DNA of 30,926 nucleotides from CAYUIS01 sp964444825. Lineage in GTDB: Bacteria > Chloroflexota > Anaerolineae > B4-G1. The position numbers were made by a program, and so were the translations under genes. The notes below the pieces were generated by a model, which worked only from the letters and a program-made list of their open reading frames with translations, was not told the DNA's origin and did not search any database. Below are positions 23,810 through 30,926 of the stretch, piece by piece; the first letter of the stretch is position 1, and every line of letters begins with the position of its first letter. The stretch covers positions 1 to 30,926 of the forward strand of contig CAYUIS010000053.1 of assembly GCA_964444825.1 (NCBI GenBank), written 5' to 3'.

Positions 23810-25101
23810 ACAAACGTGACCGTCAAAAAGTGGGTCGAGCAGGAAATGCAGGGATCATAAGCCCGCACCAACATCTCCATCATAAGCCGAATCTCGTCCT
23901 GCGGCTTGTCCAGAATCTGCGGCAAGAGGGCCTCCATATCGGCGTTGAGGTTGGCATAGTTCTGGTTGGTGGGGATGATACAGTTGGCTTTCGTGCAGAT
24001 CCCGTTTTCATCATAGACATAGTTGTGGAAGAGAATACCACGCGGCACGTCGCACGAGCCGACTCCCTCACCTGCCTTTACGTCTACCACCGGCGGCTCC
24101 TCGGGCTGAATGGTCCGGGTGAGCAGTTTATCGATGATCTCGATGCTGTCCTCCATAGAGTGGACCATCTCCACTACCTGAGCGGCACTGTTGAGGAAGG
24201 AATTGGTGACGATGGGCTTCATACCCAGCTTGGCCGCTGCTTCTTTGGCACGAGGGTGGAGTTGATCAAAGTTGTTGTTGAACCGCGCCAGCGCGCCGAC
24301 CATGTAGGAATCGCGGTTATGCTTCGTCCACTTGGCTGTGGAGAAGGGCACGAGCCATTCGTTTGTCACCTTTCGATAGTCTTCGATGGGATAGGAAAAG
24401 CCATCGGTGGTGACAATGGTGCCGTCGATAAAAGCGTACTCTTCATCCTTCTTGAGGGAGACGTACTCTGTCTCCCGCTCGAATTCTGGCCAGGGTAAAG
24501 TGGCGAATAGCGCGATCGTCTCGTCCATATCGGCGCGGGCATCCTCGAGACGATCCTTCATGTCTTTCAGATCGGCCTCGCTCGGCAGGTGTGTGAACCC
24601 ACCCACAGCCATCGCACAGGGATGGGTGTGGCGGCCACCGATCATCGCGCACAGGTCACCGGACAACTTTTTGATTTTCAGCGCCCGTTCCACGACCCCT
24701 CGATGGGTCGCCACCAGTGGGATGACTGAGCCGACACCGAGGAAATCCGGCGCGACCAGATAATAGGTATGCAGGACGTGACTGTCTATTATCTCACCGT
24801 GGAAGATGAGCTTGCGCAGCAATACCGTCTGCTCCGAAGGCTCGACTCCCAGCGCGTTTTCCGTGGCACGCAGGCTGGCCGTGGCATGGCCAACGCTGCA
24901 GATGCCGCAGATGCGAGAGGTGATATGGCTGAGTTCATAATACGGCCGTCCGCGTACGAACGCCTCAAAGAAGCGAGGGGCCTCGACAACCTCGAAGCGA
25001 CATTGCTTTATCTCACCTTTCTTTACGTCCACGACGATGTCGCCGTGTCCCTCAACACGGGTGACGTGGTGTACGTTGACATTTACATCAACTGCGCTCA
25101 T
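23806..25101 (-). CDS. hydA: [NiFe] hydrogenase large (alpha) subunit, group 3b-like
   Basis: The 431-residue catalytic subunit, which holds the Ni-Fe centre for reversible H2 oxidation. L1 motif RICGICSVGH has C65 and C68, and the L2 motif near the C-terminus, DPCISCSTH, has C418 and C421. H424 marks the cleavage point before the tail FLTVTFV. All four Ni-ligand cysteines are codon-confirmed TGC/TGT, so this subunit is not a selenoprotein. It follows the delta subunit with a 4-base overlap and GAGGAGGG as ribosome-binding site. The gene order beta-gamma-delta-alpha matches archaeal sulfhydrogenase hydBGDA, which points to group 3b (NADP-linked, cytoplasmic). Assignment to 3c (Mvh) is less likely because the beta and gamma partners are linked. 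Confidence 0.95.
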   Translation of the reverse strand: MSAVDVNVNVHHVTRVEGHGDIVVDVKKGEIKQCRFEVVEAPRFFEAFVRGRPYYELSHITSRICGICSVGHATASLRATENALGVEPSEQTVLLRKLIFHGEIIDSHVLHTYYLVAPDFLGVGSVIPLVATHRGVVERALKIKKLSGDLCAMIGGRHTHPCAMAVGGFTHLPSEADLKDMKDRLEDARADMDETIALFATLPWPEFERETEYVSLKKDEEYAFIDGTIVTTDGFSYPIEDYRKVTNEWLVPFSTAKWTKHNRDSYMVGALARFNNNFDQLHPRAKEAAAKLGMKPIVTNSFLNSAAQVVEMVHSMEDSIEIIDKLLTRTIQPEEPPVVDVKAGEGVGSCDVPRGILFHNYVYDENGICTKANCIIPTNQNYANLNADMEALLPQILDKPQDEIRLMMEMLVRAYDPCISCSTHFLTVTFV

Positions 25102-25874
25102 TTTCCCTCCTCAACCATTTTCTCCTGCACCTGATACGTGTTGAACATTGTCATTCGAGACATCACTTCATCCACAGTTAACCCAGCTTCGGCTAGCACG
25201 TCCTTCATCGCGTTCTCGTTGGGATGGGGGATGAATCCCCGGCAGCCCTCGCAGCCATCGCCGTAGGTTGGGCAGATGGCGTCACATCCAGCCCGGGTAA
25301 CCGGCCCCAAGCAGAACTTGCCGATGTGGAACATGCATACGTTTTCCTTCAGTTTACACTCCACACAGACCGGGTAGTCGGGGATGGCTGGTTTCTTGCC
25401 CAGAAGCACAGCCTTGACCACCCGCACAAATTCCTCCCGATCGATAGGGCAGCCAGGGATTACGGCGTCCACCTCAATCACGGCACTGATAGGGCGGGCC
25501 TCGTAGGTGTCATACCAATCTGCCTTGTCCCCATAGACCCAGTGTCGAACGTCCTCCAGCGGGTGTAGATTCTTGAGCGAGTTGACTCCTCCCAGATGGG
25601 CGCAAGCCCCCAGCGCGACGACAATGCCGGCCTGGGCACGGATCTCTTCCAGGCGTTTCTCATCGGACTTGCGGGTGCAGGAGCCTTCGATGAATGCGAT
25701 TTGATAGTCCTCTCCCTTCTCGGTCATCGCTTCACGGAACTGGACAATCTCGACGGCGTCGAGCAGATCCAAACTCGTCTGGAGAGAATCAACCACCGTT
25801 AGCTGGCATCCCTCACAACACGCAAAATCGAAGAAAGCGACCTTTGGCTTTCCATTGTTGGTCGTATTGCTCAT
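25098..25874 (-). CDS. hydD: [NiFe] hydrogenase small (delta) subunit, group 3b-like
   Basis: The 258-residue electron-transfer subunit. The N-terminal ACCEGC (C19, C20, C23) and later GACAHLGG and GCPIDREEFV hold the proximal cluster. The C-terminal half has a sulfhydrogenase-type ending: VCVECKLKENVC, GKFCLGPVTRAGC and YGDGCEGCRG. No Tat signal is present, consistent with a cytoplasmic enzyme. The start is the ATG at 25874, which shares one base with the preceding stop; the longer upstream frame merely overlaps the gamma gene. The 4-base overlap with hydA indicates coupled synthesis. Confidence 0.95.
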   Translation of the reverse strand: MSNTTNNGKPKVAFFDFACCEGCQLTVVDSLQTSLDLLDAVEIVQFREAMTEKGEDYQIAFIEGSCTRKSDEKRLEEIRAQAGIVVALGACAHLGGVNSLKNLHPLEDVRHWVYGDKADWYDTYEARPISAVIEVDAVIPGCPIDREEFVRVVKAVLLGKKPAIPDYPVCVECKLKENVCMFHIGKFCLGPVTRAGCDAICPTYGDGCEGCRGFIPHPNENAMKDVLAEAGLTVDEVMSRMTMFNTYQVQEKMVEEGK

Positions 25875-26698
25875 TACAATGCCTCCTCGATGCCCTTGAT
25901 CTGGGCGTAGGTGAACACAGGGCCGTCCTGGCAGCAGTATAGGTTGTTGATCTGGCAGTGACCGCATTTCCCCACGCCACACTTCATCCGTCGTTCCAAC
26001 GACAGGTATATCTGCGTCTCGGGAATGCCCTTGCCCAACAATTCCATCAGCACGAAGCGATACATAATGGGGGGACCGCAGGTCACGGCGACGGTGTTGC
26101 GCGGGTTGACACTGACCTCTGGGAAGAGTGTGGTGATGACACCTACATGACCGTCCCAGGTCTCATCCCCGCGATCTACCGTGACCCGGCACTCTACGTC
26201 GTCGCGGGCTACCCATTCGTCGAGTTCGTCCCGGAAAAGCAATTCGTCGGGTCGCCTGGAACCATACAGGATGATCACCCGCCCAAATAAGCCACGCTCG
26301 TCCAGCACCTGGTTGATCAGCGAGCGGAGCGGAGGCAGCCCCATACCACCGGGGGCGAAAAGCAGGTCCTTGCCACGCATCTTTTCGATGGGGAATCCGT
26401 GGCCAAAGGGGCCGCGGATGCCTACTTTGTCTCCCGACTCTAGCGCGTGTAATGCCTCGGTCACGTCCCCAACCCGCCGCACACACAGCTCAAAAGTGCC
26501 ATTGGAACGGCTGGGCGAAGACGTGATAACGAAGGGTGCCTCGCCCACACCCAGCACTGAAACCATAGCAAACTGCCCTGGCTCGTGCCCCATGCTGCGT
26601 CCGTCCGGTAACTCGGCAGTAAACAGCTTCTCCTGTGGACCTATCTGCTCGACGCTGAGCAGTTGGGCCATCTCGGGCGTATAGATTGATGTCGTCAT
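25874..26698 (-). CDS. hydG: Hydrogenase FAD/NAD(P)-binding (gamma) subunit
   Basis: A 274-residue subunit of the ferredoxin-NADP reductase type that connects the Fe-S chain to NAD(P)H. The FAD domain has HEPGQFAMVSVLG and EAPFVITSSPS; the nucleotide domain has LFAPGGMGLPPLRSL and VTCGPP; and a C-terminal 2Fe-2S motif reads CGVGKCGHC-x7-C. I choose the ATG at 26698 over an earlier GTG because GGGAGAATGG stands upstream and the extra residues overlap the previous stop. Gap to the beta gene is 14 bases. It is the paralogue of the FlxA-like protein at 11362-12198. Confidence 0.94.
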   Translation of the reverse strand: MTTSIYTPEMAQLLSVEQIGPQEKLFTAELPDGRSMGHEPGQFAMVSVLGVGEAPFVITSSPSRSNGTFELCVRRVGDVTEALHALESGDKVGIRGPFGHGFPIEKMRGKDLLFAPGGMGLPPLRSLINQVLDERGLFGRVIILYGSRRPDELLFRDELDEWVARDDVECRVTVDRGDETWDGHVGVITTLFPEVSVNPRNTVAVTCGPPIMYRFVLMELLGKGIPETQIYLSLERRMKCGVGKCGHCQINNLYCCQDGPVFTYAQIKGIEEAL

Positions 26699-26712
26699 TG
26701 TTCCATTCTCCC

Positions 26713-27744
26713 TCACACACACGCCACTGCGTGGATGGTATTAAAACCATCCACGATGCTGATGTTCGCTACGCAGGCACGGATGCAACGACCACACCCC
26801 ACACAGCCTAGCTCATCGAACTTTTCATAGATATACTTGCCCTTGCGCATAAAGCGGTGGCGCTGGCGACCTGCCCGGGCCTCGCGAAAGTTCTCCCCGC
26901 CAGCCACACGGGCGAATTCGTCCAATTGACACGAGTCCCAGCGGCGGCGGCGTTCCCCCTCGGTGAGCGCCATATTCACCTCATCGAAAACGTTAAAGCA
27001 GTAGCACGTGGGGCAGACGTTGGTGCAAGATCCGCAGGCCAAGCAGCGCTCACCCAATTCCTCCCACAGGGGATGGTCGTACGCTGTGCTCAACAGGGCC
27101 GGCAGTTCGGCTGCATCGAAATTGAGACGATAGGTGAAGCGGGGCCACTTGGCGCCTAGCACTTCGTTCAAGCGACGTATATCAGCGTCTGTGGCCTCAC
27201 TGGCTGTTCCGTAGCTGGAGAGCAGATTCTCTCCAGCCTCGGTCGCCACATCCACCGCGTAGGCCGCTCCCAGATCGGTCAAATGGAGATCGTACCCGGT
27301 ATCGGCGACCAAAGTCCCCATGCTCTTGCAAAATGAATGCTCATCGCAGGGTTCCAGGCATTCCAGGCTGACGATGACGGTCTGTTGTCGCCGCGCGAGG
27401 TAGTGAGCGTCGGGATAATCCTCCGAGAATGCCCTGTCCAAGAGATTGATAGCGTGCAGATCACAGGTGTGCACCCCTAGGAGCACCGTCGGCTTGGCCT
27501 CAATGACCGGCTCTATGTGAGGCTCCTTCATCGTGAAGGTCGCCAACCGCTCCTCAGGCGGTTGCAGTGCTTTCTTGGGCGGCAGGATGGTTGTATTGTA
27601 GTCAAGCCGCAATTGGGCCGGGTCAGCGATCGGCCCAAAGGCAAACTGGGGACCTTTCGCCCGCGGCCCGATGACCTGATAGTCGGCCATCAGGGCTTTG
27701 ACCAGCGGGGAGAGTGCTCCCTTGTCCAGAATCATTAGGCTCAT
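26713..27744 (-). CDS. hydB: Hydrogenase 4Fe-4S (beta) subunit
   Basis: A 343-residue Fe-S subunit of the sulfhydrogenase beta family. It binds two 4Fe-4S clusters at C234/237/240/244 (CLACGSCTNVC) and C314/317/320/324 (CVGCGRCIRAC); C247 and C249 (PTCYC) and the N-terminal half (VLLGVHTCDLHAINLLD) complete the family pattern. The start is the ATG at 27744 with GAGGAGACTG upstream. It is the first structural subunit of the operon, 96 bases after the CBS/GHKL gene; that gap holds no recognisable feature. It is a paralogue of the FlxC-like protein at 19369-20370. Confidence 0.93.
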   Translation of the reverse strand: MSLMILDKGALSPLVKALMADYQVIGPRAKGPQFAFGPIADPAQLRLDYNTTILPPKKALQPPEERLATFTMKEPHIEPVIEAKPTVLLGVHTCDLHAINLLDRAFSEDYPDAHYLARRQQTVIVSLECLEPCDEHSFCKSMGTLVADTGYDLHLTDLGAAYAVDVATEAGENLLSSYGTASEATDADIRRLNEVLGAKWPRFTYRLNFDAAELPALLSTAYDHPLWEELGERCLACGSCTNVCPTCYCFNVFDEVNMALTEGERRRRWDSCQLDEFARVAGGENFREARAGRQRHRFMRKGKYIYEKFDELGCVGCGRCIRACVANISIVDGFNTIHAVACV

Positions 27745-27840
27745 ATCAGTCTCCTCACATTGGTATGTTGGTGGATCGGAGATTGGGAAACCGGCGCGTC
27801 GGGATTCGCGGCTAACGCACCAGTTTGCCAATCTACCAGT

Positions 27841-28791
27841 CTACTGAATGTAAATAACAATCTCCAAGTGGGTGCCTATGCCCACCTTGGACTCTAAGCT
27901 CATCACGTCGGCACAAGCATGGATGTTGGGCAGCCCCATGCCTGCACCGAACCCCATTTCCTGTACCCAGGGTGGAGCGGTTGAGTATCCCGGCTGCATA
28001 GCCTGCTCAACATCCGGGATTCCCTCTCCTTTGTCCAGGGCCTCGACCCTGATGCGGTCGGGCCGTACCTCAGCGACAATCTCACCACCATCGCTAAAGA
28101 TCACAATGTTCATCTCCGCTTCGTAGGTGGCGACGGACACGCGGCGTATTATGGGAGGAGGGATGCCCAGTCGGCTCAGGGTCTTGCGTAACTCACTGGA
28201 TGCTTCTCCAGCCCGGATGATGTCTCCGGCAGCCACACGATAACCAAAGACGAGGGCAATATCGTCGGCAACAATGTCCTCAAAGATGTGACTTGCGCGG
28301 TAGCGATGCATCTCTTCCTCGTGATAGTCTGTCTCAAGCTGCCTGAGCATCGCCTGGGCAATATCTCCGGGGGTGATGATACCAACCATGTCCCCCTTAT
28401 GGCCGATAATAGGAAAGCGTCCGTATTTGAGCTTGCTGAACTTGCCTATTGCGCGGACCAAGGGCTCGTCGGCGTAGAGGGTTTCCGGATCGGGCGTCAT
28501 TTTCTCACCCACCGTGGCGTCCATTTCGCCGGCCTTCAGGGCCTTGATCAGGTCCTCAGTGCTGATAATGCCAACCATCCGGTCTCCTTCGACCACCGGT
28601 GTTCCAGAGATACCGTTGGTGCGCAATATCTCTCCGAATTCGGCCATGGTGAGACTAGGAGGCACACTGATGACGTCGCTGGACATGGCCTGCGCAATCT
28701 TGAGTTCGTAGGCTAGAGCCTGACGTATAGTGATCTCTCTAGCGAGCTCTTGGTCCACGTCACTGGGCCGATCAGCTTTCCTCGAAGGCAT
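27841..28791 (-). CDS. Twin-CBS protein with GHKL ATPase domain
   Basis: A 316-residue regulator. Two CBS domains follow each other (about residues 34-90, MSSDVISVPPSLTMAEFGEIL, and 98-150, MTPDPETLYADEPLVRAIG). A C-terminal RsbW-like GHKL ATPase domain follows, with the N-box around YEAEMN, G1 DKGEGIPD and G2 GFGAGMGLPN. CBS pairs usually bind adenine nucleotides. The start is the ATG at 28791, whose first 20 bases overlap the DRTGG gene. Such CBS/DRTGG/GHKL proteins are known next to bifurcating [FeFe] hydrogenases in clostridia. Here they precede a [NiFe] hydrogenase, suggesting energy- or redox-dependent control of the enzyme. Confidence 0.85.
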   Translation of the reverse strand: MPSRKADRPSDVDQELAREITIRQALAYELKIAQAMSSDVISVPPSLTMAEFGEILRTNGISGTPVVEGDRMVGIISTEDLIKALKAGEMDATVGEKMTPDPETLYADEPLVRAIGKFSKLKYGRFPIIGHKGDMVGIITPGDIAQAMLRQLETDYHEEEMHRYRASHIFEDIVADDIALVFGYRVAAGDIIRAGEASSELRKTLSRLGIPPPIIRRVSVATYEAEMNIVIFSDGGEIVAEVRPDRIRVEALDKGEGIPDVEQAMQPGYSTAPPWVQEMGFGAGMGLPNIHACADVMSLESKVGIGTHLEIVIYIQ

Positions 28792-29164
28792 CACGCCACC
28801 GGCGCAGGGTGAGTTCAAAGAGACCGCAACCGGGGAGTCCAGCCTGGTAGATTCGGCCACAGGTCTCGAACATCGTGAACTTGGAGGCCAGTAGTGGGAT
28901 ACCTTTCCCTTCAGCCAGAGCGATAGTCTCCGGTGGGGGGATTTTGCCGCGTACAAAAACGATGGCCTTTATGCCGGCCATCTCGGCCGTGCGCACCACC
29001 TGGGGATTGGTCAACCCGGACATCAGCAGGGTCCCTTCATGGGTAAAGGCCAAGACGTCACTCATCAGGTCGGCCCCACATCCCATCTCGATGTCTTGGT
29101 CCAGGTCTATATTCTCAGTTATGAGCTTACCTTCGATAATCTCTAGCACTTTACCAAGCTTCAT
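28772..29164 (-). CDS. DRTGG-domain protein
   Basis: A 130-residue protein of the DRTGG type, a small domain often beside CBS proteins (MGCGADLMSDVLAFTHEGTLLMSGL and KAIVFVRGKIPPPE). It probably binds a nucleotide or another small ligand and acts with the overlapping CBS/GHKL protein; that role is inferred from the family and context. It is the first gene of the hydrogenase operon, with GGGGAGGTAG before its ATG and the promoter at 29210-29238 about 46 bases upstream of the start. Confidence 0.85.
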   Translation of the reverse strand: MKLGKVLEIIEGKLITENIDLDQDIEMGCGADLMSDVLAFTHEGTLLMSGLTNPQVVRTAEMAGIKAIVFVRGKIPPPETIALAEGKGIPLLASKFTMFETCGRIYQAGLPGCGLFELTLRRWRDAFEES

Positions 29165-29209
29165 CTTCTACCTCCCCGGGTCTTGCGGGCTGTCTGCCAT
29201 CATCAGTAT

Positions 29210-29238
29210 AGTATAGCATATCGTTGTCCCGGTGCCAA
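29210..29238 (-). promoter_or_regulatory. Sigma70-type promoter of the hydrogenase operon
   Basis: On the minus strand, TTGGCA (plus 29233-29238), a 17-base spacer and TATACT (plus 29210-29215), five of six matches in each box. A second overlapping TATACT lies five bases downstream. It separates the hypAB genes from the hydrogenase genes; the rest of the 150-base gap holds only the palindrome below. Confidence 0.75.
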
Positions 29239-29259
29239 TGTCGTTCGTCCCGTTTCGGT

Positions 29260-29273
29260 TGTGATGGGTCACA
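29260..29273. promoter_or_regulatory. TGTGA-N4-TCACA palindrome upstream of the hydrogenase promoter
   Basis: TGTGA-TGGG-TCACA is a perfect 5+5 palindrome centred about 31 bases upstream of the -35 box edge, a position suited to an activator. Half-sites resemble CRP/FNR or Rex sites, but the 4-base centre is two short of the usual spacing for CRP and Rex, so the regulator is unclear. Confidence 0.45.
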
Positions 29274-29314
29274 TTAACGTCAATACGCGGTTTCATGGGC
29301 TTGCCTGGCTGCCG

Positions 29315-29977
29315 TCACAATGTATGTTTCTCTAGCTCGTTTCTCAGCCAGGCCAGCCACTGTTCCAATCCCTGGCCAGTCTTGCAGGAGAGAGGAAAAA
29401 AGGCCAAGCCTGGGTTGAGTGGTTCCACCCCCTGGCGAAAATAGTCCACATCAAAATCGAATGCTTCCAGCACATCGATTTTGTTCAGCACCAGTGCATC
29501 AACCCCGCGGTACATCACTGGGTACTTGTACGGCTTGTCGTCTCCCTCTGGTACGCTGGCGATGAGGACGCTACGATGTGCCCCCAGTTTGAAGGAGGCC
29601 GGGCAGACCAGATTGCCCACATTCTCAATGATCAGCAGATCCAATTCCGTCAACGGAAGTTGCGGCAACGCGCTCTGGAGCATCGGGGCGTCGAGATGAC
29701 AGGTCCCACCGGTGTTGATCTGCACGGCGGGGACGCCCAGTGCGGCGATACGGTCGGCATCCAGCGTGGTGGCGATGTCACCGTCCACAGCGCCGATACG
29801 GAGCTCCTCCTTCAGCGCCTCGATCGTGCGTGTGATGAGGCTGGTCTTGCCAGCCCCTGGGGAGGCCATGATGTTGATTGCGAAAATCCCCGCGGCGTCC
29901 AGTTGCTTGCGGTTTGCAGCAGCCAGTTGGTCATTGGCGCTCAGAATCTGTTCCACGACAGGCACGCGTATGGTCAT
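29315..29977 (-). CDS. hypB: Hydrogenase nickel-incorporation GTPase HypB
   Basis: A 220-residue SIMIBI-class GTPase that delivers nickel with HypA. The P-loop ASPGAGKTS is at residues 38-46, and the GTP/metal site motif CHLDA has C93 and H94, with C125 in GNLVCPASF as the third metal ligand. The base-specificity motif is NKID. There is no N-terminal CxxCGC or His-rich nickel store, as in minimal HypB. It begins 6 bases after hypA, and is separated from the hydrogenase operon by a 150-base gap with its own promoter. Confidence 0.97.
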   Translation of the reverse strand: MTIRVPVVEQILSANDQLAAANRKQLDAAGIFAINIMASPGAGKTSLITRTIEALKEELRIGAVDGDIATTLDADRIAALGVPAVQINTGGTCHLDAPMLQSALPQLPLTELDLLIIENVGNLVCPASFKLGAHRSVLIASVPEGDDKPYKYPVMYRGVDALVLNKIDVLEAFDFDVDYFRQGVEPLNPGLAFFPLSCKTGQGLEQWLAWLRNELEKHTL

Positions 29978-29983
29978 AAGTGT

Positions 29984-30325
29984 CTACTCTATCTCAATGC
30001 TCTCAAGCCGAAATTCGTCGCCCCCGGCGGCGATAACTTGCTTGCAGGCGCACATGGGGCAGGCATAATCACGTCCATTGAGGGGGAATACGTGGCCACA
30101 GCCCAAGCAACGTAGACTCCCCGGCACCCGCTCGAAGTGCAGTTCAGATCCTTGGGCGATTGTGTCTTGACTGACAATATCCCAGTAGAACTGGACCGAC
30201 TCATCCATGACGCTGGATAGCTCCCCGATGAGTAGATTCAGCCGGGCAATGCGTTGGGCGTTGGCTTGCTCTGCGTGACGTAGTGCGATGTCCAGCAGGC
30301 TTTGGGTGATCGACAGTTCGTGCAT
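29984..30325 (-). CDS. hypA: Hydrogenase nickel-insertion protein HypA
   Basis: A 113-residue Ni/Zn protein. The nickel site is at the N-terminus with H2 (MHELSI), and the zinc site has C73, C76, C89 and C92 (CLGC and CPMC). It brings nickel to the large subunit together with HypB. The conserved N-terminus fixes the start at the ATG at 30325; the ribosome-binding site is weak. Promoter 30373-30401 drives it. Confidence 0.96.
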   Translation of the reverse strand: MHELSITQSLLDIALRHAEQANAQRIARLNLLIGELSSVMDESVQFYWDIVSQDTIAQGSELHFERVPGSLRCLGCGHVFPLNGRDYACPMCACKQVIAAGGDEFRLESIEIE

Positions 30326-30372
30326 CCGGGATTGGGCCCACTAGGTAGCATGTGGACTGCAAAGTTAGCGTC

Positions 30373-30401
30373 ATTATACCTGAATCAACCTCAATGCACA
30401 A
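30373..30401 (-). promoter_or_regulatory. Promoter for hypA-hypB
   Basis: On the minus strand, TATAAT (plus 30373-30378) is preceded by a 17-base spacer and TTGTGC (plus 30396-30401). The -10 box is perfect and the -35 box weak (three of six). The -10 lies about 48 bases from the hypA start. Confidence 0.6.
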
Positions 30402-30456
30402 CCATCGGAATACTATCCTGCCCGGTTTTCTGTAGCTCCTCGAAAAGCATATCTGC

Positions 30457-30484
30457 TTGACACGTCTGAGCCACGTAGTATAAT
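30457..30484 (+). promoter_or_regulatory. Full-consensus sigma70 promoter
   Basis: TTGACA (30457-30462), a 16-base spacer and TATAAT (30479-30484), both boxes perfect. It is divergent from the hypAB promoter. It faces a gene-free stretch of about 400 bases and then the Tat-exported protein. Confidence 0.8.
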
Positions 30485-30490
30485 CTATGT

Positions 30491-30888
30491 TTGATAGTCG
30501 TTTCTTTCAATCCCTCATAGCCAGGGCTTATGGGATCTGTCGTTGATCGTCTCCCAGGCCTGGAGGGTGCAACAAAGCCAAACAGCAGGCTCTATGTGCT
30601 TCACACGTACTCTGGAGTCATACCCAGTATGCCGTGTCTCTGTAGTCTGGCAGCTACCGATTAACCCATTTGTCGCCGGTTGGGCAGAGGAGCCTGAGTT
30701 CTATTCGTCAATGAACAAAATGGATAATCCCGTTGGAGTCTAGTCATGTGATATTGGGACTTGTTGACTGGATCGATGGAGTGATGAGAGGAGGTGGCGC
30801 TATTATTCCTGACTGACTATGTTTCTACACGTGGATTGGAATCAGATTCTAGACGAGGACGATTAAGCAATAGGAGGTAAGCTGAGAT
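30491..30888 (+). other. Long untranslated leader, no gene seen
   Basis: From the expected transcription start to the next ATG lie about 400 bases without a convincing reading frame; a 66-codon frame from a TTG at 30543 has no ribosome-binding site and no protein-like character. Early in the leader is an imperfect hairpin (ATCCC at 30510-30514 with GGGAT at 30532-30536, with GCC/GGC inside). No known riboswitch is recognised. It may hold a regulatory RNA or a separate small RNA. Confidence 0.5.
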
Positions 30889-30926
30889 ATGAGACTCAGC
30901 AGAAGAGAGTTTCTGAAACTGACGGG
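30889..30926 (+). CDS. Tat-signal protein, N-terminus only
   Basis: Twelve complete codons at the right edge read MRLSRREFLKLT; the next, incomplete codon begins GG, so Gly. This is a twin-arginine export signal (SRREFLK) typical of cofactor-bearing extracytoplasmic enzymes. An excellent AGGAGGT lies 10 bases upstream. The gene continues beyond the window, so its product is unknown. With mobA in the window, a molybdopterin oxidoreductase is one possibility, but many substrate-binding and other proteins also carry Tat signals. Confidence 0.8.
   Translation, partial: MRLSRREFLKLT

Noticed and set aside
23830..24498. 222-codon plus-strand frame opposite the hydrogenase large subunit
   Set aside because: Mirror of a conserved coding sequence, no independent signal.
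23806..25101. Selenocysteine in the hydrogenase large subunit (as in VhuU-type enzymes)
   Set aside because: The L2 motif reads DPCISC with ordinary Cys codons and the stop is after the normal tail.
29260..29273. A standard Rex or CRP operator
   Set aside because: Both need TGTGA-N6-TCACA; the centre here is four bases. It is kept only as an unassigned palindrome.
30543..30743. 66-codon frame in the leader as a small gene
   Set aside because: TTG start without a ribosome-binding site, and composition not protein-like.
1..30926. CRISPR array, tRNA or rRNA genes
   Set aside because: No regularly spaced repeats, no cloverleaf with CCA-type ends and no rRNA-like sequence were seen.

Overview
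The window is about 31 kb of a moderately GC-rich bacterial genome, almost all of it transcribed from the minus strand. It is dominated by hydrogen metabolism and flavin/iron-sulphur electron transfer. It holds a complete group 3b-type [NiFe] hydrogenase operon, scattered Ni-Fe maturation genes (hypA, hypB, hypD, hypF and a maturation protease), and the parts of an HdrA/Flx electron-transfer complex. The organism is probably an anaerobic Chloroflexota member of the Anaerolineae type. That is inferred from the style of the Cys-rich, Thr/Pro-linked lipoprotein, the membrane-anchored helix-hairpin-helix proteins and the anaerobic gene content. No rRNA or other marker gene confirms it.

Layout from left to right. 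(1) 111-3090, minus: a lipoprotein gene translationally overlapping hypD, then a Cys-rich 4Fe-4S protein. (2) 3432-4910, plus: a slipin (SPFH) and a hexulose-phosphate-synthase-like protein behind a good promoter. (3) 4927-12623, minus: a helix-hairpin-helix membrane protein, an FAD/NAD(P)-binding subunit (FlxA-like), an ArsA/Get3-type ATPase, hdrA, mvhD/flxD, mobA and hypF. (4) 12681-19309, minus: an accessory block with a PEBP lipoprotein, gamma-glutamyltransferase, MscL with a zinc ribbon, a second helix-hairpin-helix protein, and a DNA methyltransferase with a PD-(D/E)xK-like partner. (5) 19369-21242, minus: two Fe-S proteins resembling FlxC and FlxB, with their own promoter. (6) 21385-21579: a structured, MITE-like element. 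(7) 21655-29164, minus: DRTGG protein, CBS/GHKL regulator, hydrogenase beta, gamma, delta and alpha subunits, protease, response regulator and histidine kinase. (8) 29315-30325, minus: hypB and hypA. (9) 30457 to the end, plus: a consensus promoter, a leader of about 400 nt without a gene, and the start of a Tat-exported protein.

The most striking feature is that hdrA is interrupted by an in-frame TGA exactly where the family has a conserved cysteine (the DCSAC motif). A GGUC-capped hairpin lies at SECIS distance downstream. I read this as one 658-residue selenoprotein HdrA (Sec193), not two broken genes.

How the parts may work together: the 3b-type hydrogenase (HydBGDA order, as in archaeal sulfhydrogenase) would exchange electrons between H2 and NAD(P)H. 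HdrA, MvhD/FlxD, the FlxA-like subunit and the FlxB/FlxC-like proteins look like the parts of a flavin-based bifurcating NAD(P)H:ferredoxin/heterodisulfide-type complex. Its genes are split by the restriction-modification-containing block, and no HdrB or HdrC is visible. HypC, HypE, SelA, SelB and tRNA-Sec are not in the window and must be elsewhere.
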